Positions 60,886-64,000 of a stretch of DNA of 64,000 nt are shown piece after piece. The stretch's first letter is position 1, and each line of letters starts with the position of its first letter. The translations under genes and the position numbers were made by a program. This stretch comes from Pseudomonas proteolytica. GTDB taxonomy: Bacteria; Pseudomonadota; Gammaproteobacteria; Pseudomonadales; Pseudomonadaceae. The stretch covers positions 1-64,000 of the forward strand of contig NZ_VFEV01000019.1 of NCBI RefSeq assembly GCF_007858275.1, written 5' to 3'. A model generated the notes under the pieces. The model had not been told where the DNA came from, did no database searches, and saw only the letters and a list, made by a program, of their open reading frames with translations.

Positions 60886-61830
60886 TCAGTTGTAGGTGAT
60901 GTTGACGGTAGCGGTGCTGAGGAGGGTGCCTTGGCTGACCGTGCCGTTTGTGTGGTAAGCCGCGCCCAGCGGCAGGACTGCGCGATCGCCGGAAACCACC
61001 ACCGTGCGTGTGTCGCTGGTGCCGTCGGCGTTGATGTTCTGGACTGCGCCATTGATCCGCGAATACAGCCACAGTGCGACGCCGCCGGCAGTGCCGGTAT
61101 TGGCGAAGAGGGCGTTGTTGCCCCCGGCGGGGGTGCCGGAAAAACGGAAAGTGACCTGGGAGGCATCCTGGCAGATCGCAGTGAGCTCGAAGTCGCGGGC
61201 GCCGGTGAAGGTGGCGTTTTGCAAAGTACTGACCTTGACCGGATCGAGTGCAATGGTGCGGTTGACGTCCCCGGTTGCCAGGTCGCAGGTGGCAGCAGGG
61301 CTGACAAACCGCACGGCGTTGCCGAGCAGCAGGGTGAAACTCTCCGGGGTGTTGTCCATCCGGTTCACCCGGATGGCCCCGGCCGGGAGGGTACCGTCGG
61401 TGACCGGCCCGGTTTTATAGAACTTCAGCGTCGCGCCGGTGAAGCTGTGGACTTGTCCTGAGAATCTGCTCTGCTGGTTATGCAATGCGAACGGATAATC
61501 GATGCCTGCGGCATTCGTGAGTCTCAGGCGTACGCCCACACCTGGCGCTTCGGTGCGATAGGCCGCTGGGTAGCCGGGGTCTTTGGTCTGGTAGCGCCCG
61601 GTGATCGTCAACAGTGTCCAGGTGGGGCAGTTCGTGGTGAAGGCCTGCGCTGTGCCGCTGAAGGTACCACTGAAAATTTCGGCACCCACCGGGAGACTGG
61701 CCGGTACGGTGACAGTGGCGGGCATGTTGAGGGTCAGTGTGTCGTTCTGATACCGGTCGCACGCGGCGTGCGCGGCGCTCGAGAGGCCGGACATTAGCAG
61801 TGTTGCAATGAGTTTGATGGGGTGTTTCAT
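60886..61830 (-). CDS. Two-domain fimbrial adhesin
   Basis: 314 aa. Signal peptide (KLIATLLMSGLSSAAHA), then an N-terminal domain of ~150 residues (CDRYQNDTLTLNMPATVTVP onwards), the likely receptor-binding part, and a C-terminal pilin domain (about 175-314) ending LLSTATVNITYN. This FimH-like layout marks a tip adhesin. The 59-codon upstream extension overlaps the usher and is not used. 41 bp after the usher stop. Confidence 0.88.
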   Translation of the reverse strand: MKHPIKLIATLLMSGLSSAAHAACDRYQNDTLTLNMPATVTVPASLPVGAEIFSGTFSGTAQAFTTNCPTWTLLTITGRYQTKDPGYPAAYRTEAPGVGVRLRLTNAAGIDYPFALHNQQSRFSGQVHSFTGATLKFYKTGPVTDGTLPAGAIRVNRMDNTPESFTLLLGNAVRFVSPAATCDLATGDVNRTIALDPVKVSTLQNATFTGARDFELTAICQDASQVTFRFSGTPAGGNNALFANTGTAGGVALWLYSRINGAVQNINADGTSDTRTVVVSGDRAVLPLGAAYHTNGTVSQGTLLSTATVNITYN

Positions 61831-61871
61831 CGTCAGTCCTGCGCTGGGAAATAGGGCGTGTGCGTGGCTGT

Positions 61872-64000
61872 CTACAACGCGGCGTTGGCTGCATCGCCCC
61901 GGCAGGTGCCTGCGTGCAGATGACGCAGCCGCTGGGTGCCAGCCGCCTGCGCCTGGGCGTTCACGTCGTAGTGCAACTGGCACGCGGTGCTGGCGTCGGC
62001 GCCCCACCTGACGGTCAATTGGCCCAACGGGCGGGCCACGCGGACAAACGCTTTGCCGCCCTGGCCGACAACTCCGACGCTGGCACCGTCCTCGTCGAAC
62101 ACATCGGCACCGAACGGCAGCGGGCTGCGGTCCTGGCGCGGTGCCGTGATCAATAAGGCCTGACCGCTGATCGTGCCGAATTGCAGCTTGACCACCGAAC
62201 CGGCGCGGGGCGCCACATTCTGCGAGGCCGTCTTGAGCTCGACATCGACGGGCAGGTCCTTGGGGTCCAGTTCGACGATGTTCTGGCGGTAGGGCGTCAG
62301 GTGGGGCACCACGGCAAAGCCGCCGTCGGTGACTTGCGAACGGTGGTGACCATTGATTTGCGCGCCCTGGGCGTCGGGGGCTTGGACGATGCCCAGGGTA
62401 TCGCCCAGTTCGGGGGCAAAAATCACCCCGCCCGAGTGGGCGACAATGCCCCCGGTCATGCCCAGGGAGGTCGAACGGTAGGCGTCGCTCTGGCCATAAC
62501 CGGCAGACAGCACGCCATGGTTTGTCTGGTATTTCGCGTCGGCGCTGGTGGTGCTGCCGCTGCCCTGGGCCCGGCTGCGGCTGACGCTGTAGCTCAGTTG
62601 ACTGTGTTCGCCCAGGCTGCCGCCCAGGCTGATCCGCTCACCGCTGCCTTGGTCGCCGCGGTAGGCCGTGGTAGTCAAGGTTGGCGAGCGGGCGCCGCTG
62701 CCCAGTGGCAGGCTCAAGGTGACGTCTACTTGCTGAGTGACCCTTTCACTGAGCACGTCACGGCTGCGTTGGGCGCTGACGGTGTAGTGAAGGCCTTTCC
62801 AGGTGCTGCTGTACCCCGCCGTGAACGTCAGGTTGCCCTGCGCGCGGTTCCAGTAGTTTTGTGCAGAACCTGTCAGGTACACCGAACCGCTGCCCACGCC
62901 CTGGCTCAGGCTCAGGTCCGTGCGGGCGCGCAGGCGGGTCACGTCGTCCAGGTTCAGCCCGTCGATGGCGAGGTCGCGAATGCGCGCAGCGTCGCCCAGG
63001 CTCAGGAAACCGGTGGTGGAGTAACGGTAAGCGCCAAGGGCAAAGTGGGTGCCGGTGTCTGCGAAGTTCTTGCTGTAGCGCAGTTGTACGCTCTGCCCGT
63101 CACGGGAGCCGTGACCCGGCAGATGGGCATTTGAATGGGTCAGGTCGACAGACAGCGCACCCCATGGCGTATTGAATGCCGTGCCCAGCAACTGCGATTG
63201 GTAGTCGTCACCCATCATGGCGCCGGTGTAGCCGGTCAGCAGATTGTTCAGGCCATGCTGATAAGTGGCCTGCACCAGGCTGGGCGGATGCCGCAGGCCG
63301 ATTTCATCAAGTTGACCGACACTCAACGAGTGGCGGTGATAGCCGGGACGCAGCAGGTTGGCATTGGCGGCGAACGGCACGATGAACGCGCGCTGGCGCC
63401 CGTCGGCTTCGGTGATCGTCACGCTCAGGTCTCCGCCATAACCGGTCGGGGAAAAGTCCTTGAGCACAAAGGGGCCAGGCGCGACGGAGACTTCGTCCAA
63501 CAACACGCCGCGCTGGCGCACGCTGACGCGGGCGTTGGTCTCGGCGACGCCGCGCACCACGGGCGCAAAACCGGTCAGGGAGTCCGGCAGCATGCGGTCA
63601 TCACTCGACACACTGGCACCGCGCAGGCGCACGCTGTCGAACAGCTCGCCCGGTGTGTAGATTTCGCCCACCATCAACTGTGATTGCCACGCGCTCAGCT
63701 CGCGCTGCACATAGGTGGCGTTGCTTTGATAGCCGCTGGCATTGTTGGAGTGGCTGTAACTGGCGTCGTGACGCCAGTGCCAATCACCCAGATTGAGCCC
63801 GGTGTTGAGGCCCAGGTACATCGAGCCCCGTGAGCGCCCGCCGGCCTGGGTGCTGAAGGTATTGGCGTTGTAGCGCACAAAGGCGGCATCGATGCCGCTG
63901 TCCCAGTGCCGTGGGTCGATGTAGCCCCGCGCCTGGCGAGCCAGGTAAACCTGTGGCACCTGCAGGTCCAGGCGGTTTTCGCCTGGGTCAAATTGGCCGC
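61872..64000 (-). CDS. Fimbrial outer-membrane usher protein (5' end beyond the window)
   Basis: At least 709 codons, FimD/PapC family; the frame stays open to the window edge (FDPGENRLDLQVPQVYL precedes the first Met/Val candidates), so the N-terminus is missing. Usher signatures: GFAPVVRGVAETNARVSVRQ (plug/after-barrel region), GPFVLKDFSPTGYGGDLSVT, then the C-terminal domain with PFGADVFDEDGASVGVVGQ and GGKAFVR. It assembles pilins across the outer membrane. The periplasmic chaperone gene is presumably just outside the window. Confidence 0.94.
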   Translation of the reverse strand, partial: GQFDPGENRLDLQVPQVYLARQARGYIDPRHWDSGIDAAFVRYNANTFSTQAGGRSRGSMYLGLNTGLNLGDWHWRHDASYSHSNNASGYQSNATYVQRELSAWQSQLMVGEIYTPGELFDSVRLRGASVSSDDRMLPDSLTGFAPVVRGVAETNARVSVRQRGVLLDEVSVAPGPFVLKDFSPTGYGGDLSVTITEADGRQRAFIVPFAANANLLRPGYHRHSLSVGQLDEIGLRHPPSLVQATYQHGLNNLLTGYTGAMMGDDYQSQLLGTAFNTPWGALSVDLTHSNAHLPGHGSRDGQSVQLRYSKNFADTGTHFALGAYRYSTTGFLSLGDAARIRDLAIDGLNLDDVTRLRARTDLSLSQGVGSGSVYLTGSAQNYWNRAQGNLTFTAGYSSTWKGLHYTVSAQRSRDVLSERVTQQVDVTLSLPLGSGARSPTLTTTAYRGDQGSGERISLGGSLGEHSQLSYSVSRSRAQGSGSTTSADAKYQTNHGVLSAGYGQSDAYRSTSLGMTGGIVAHSGGVIFAPELGDTLGIVQAPDAQGAQINGHHRSQVTDGGFAVVPHLTPYRQNIVELDPKDLPVDVELKTASQNVAPRAGSVVKLQFGTISGQALLITAPRQDRSPLPFGADVFDEDGASVGVVGQGGKAFVRVARPLGQLTVRWGADASTACQLHYDVNAQAQAAGTQRLRHLHAGTCRGDAANAAL

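Overview
The window looks like a chromosome segment of a Pseudomonas of the fluorescens group. Three things support this: GC-rich coding with typical pseudomonad proteins; dispersed REP-type palindromes such as GTGGGAGCGGGCTTGCTCGCGA; and a gene order (ntrCB-glnA-thiI-typA ... fbp ... hutFCD-U-G ... pip-dtd-opgGH ... MCP-rsmE-tatCBA-hisEI-ubiBJE-phaI-phaF) that, as I recall it, follows the P. aeruginosa PAO1 PA5125-to-PA5060 region. I saw no insertion sequence, prophage, CRISPR array, tRNA or rRNA.

Layout. 0.2-4.9 kb: nitrogen control (ntrC, ntrB, glnA) with a sigma-54 promoter and NtrC boxes. 5-8.4 kb: thiI and typA. 8.6-20.5 kb: mixed housekeeping genes (YkgJ-family cysteine cluster protein, glycogen phosphorylase, a DUF2339/DUF3999 membrane-protein pair, fbp, two small lipoproteins including a lipocalin, an EamA transporter with a LysR regulator). 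20.5-36.7 kb: a complete histidine-utilization locus. hutF is divergent from hutCD, followed by hutU, a urocanate-type permease, the hutXWV ABC transporter, two histidase-family genes, a histidine permease, hutI and hutG. 36.7-38 kb: a small AT-richer islet with an orphan two-repeat protein. 38-44 kb: pip, dtd and osmoregulated periplasmic glucan synthesis (opgGH). 44-47.9 kb: a polar amino-acid-type ABC transporter with two paralogous binding proteins. 47.9-51.9 kb: two paralogous chemoreceptors. 52.1-58.1 kb: a compact minus-strand run ubiEJB-hisIE-tatABC-rsmE. 58.3-60.2 kb: PHA granule genes. 60.3 kb to the end: a chaperone-usher fimbrial operon whose usher runs off the window.

How it works together. 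NtrBC senses nitrogen status and drives glnA. The hut genes take up histidine and urocanate and convert histidine to glutamate, ammonia and formate, so they feed nitrogen into the same network. A sigma-54 promoter before hutU, overlapped by a perfect HutC palindrome, connects the two.

Most notable observations: (1) the first of the two histidase-family proteins lacks the Ala-Ser-Gly triad that forms the MIO cofactor, and also has a leucine at the position of an active-site tyrosine, yet its reading frame is intact; (2) an AT-rich orphan protein made of two diverged copies of one ~150-residue module; (3) a related ~15-nt expansion in the arms of two different REP families; (4) a fimbrial operon placed where phaD is expected next to phaF; (5) duplicated binding proteins with matching promoter segments next to duplicated chemoreceptors. 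REP elements and terminators fill most of the intergenic space.
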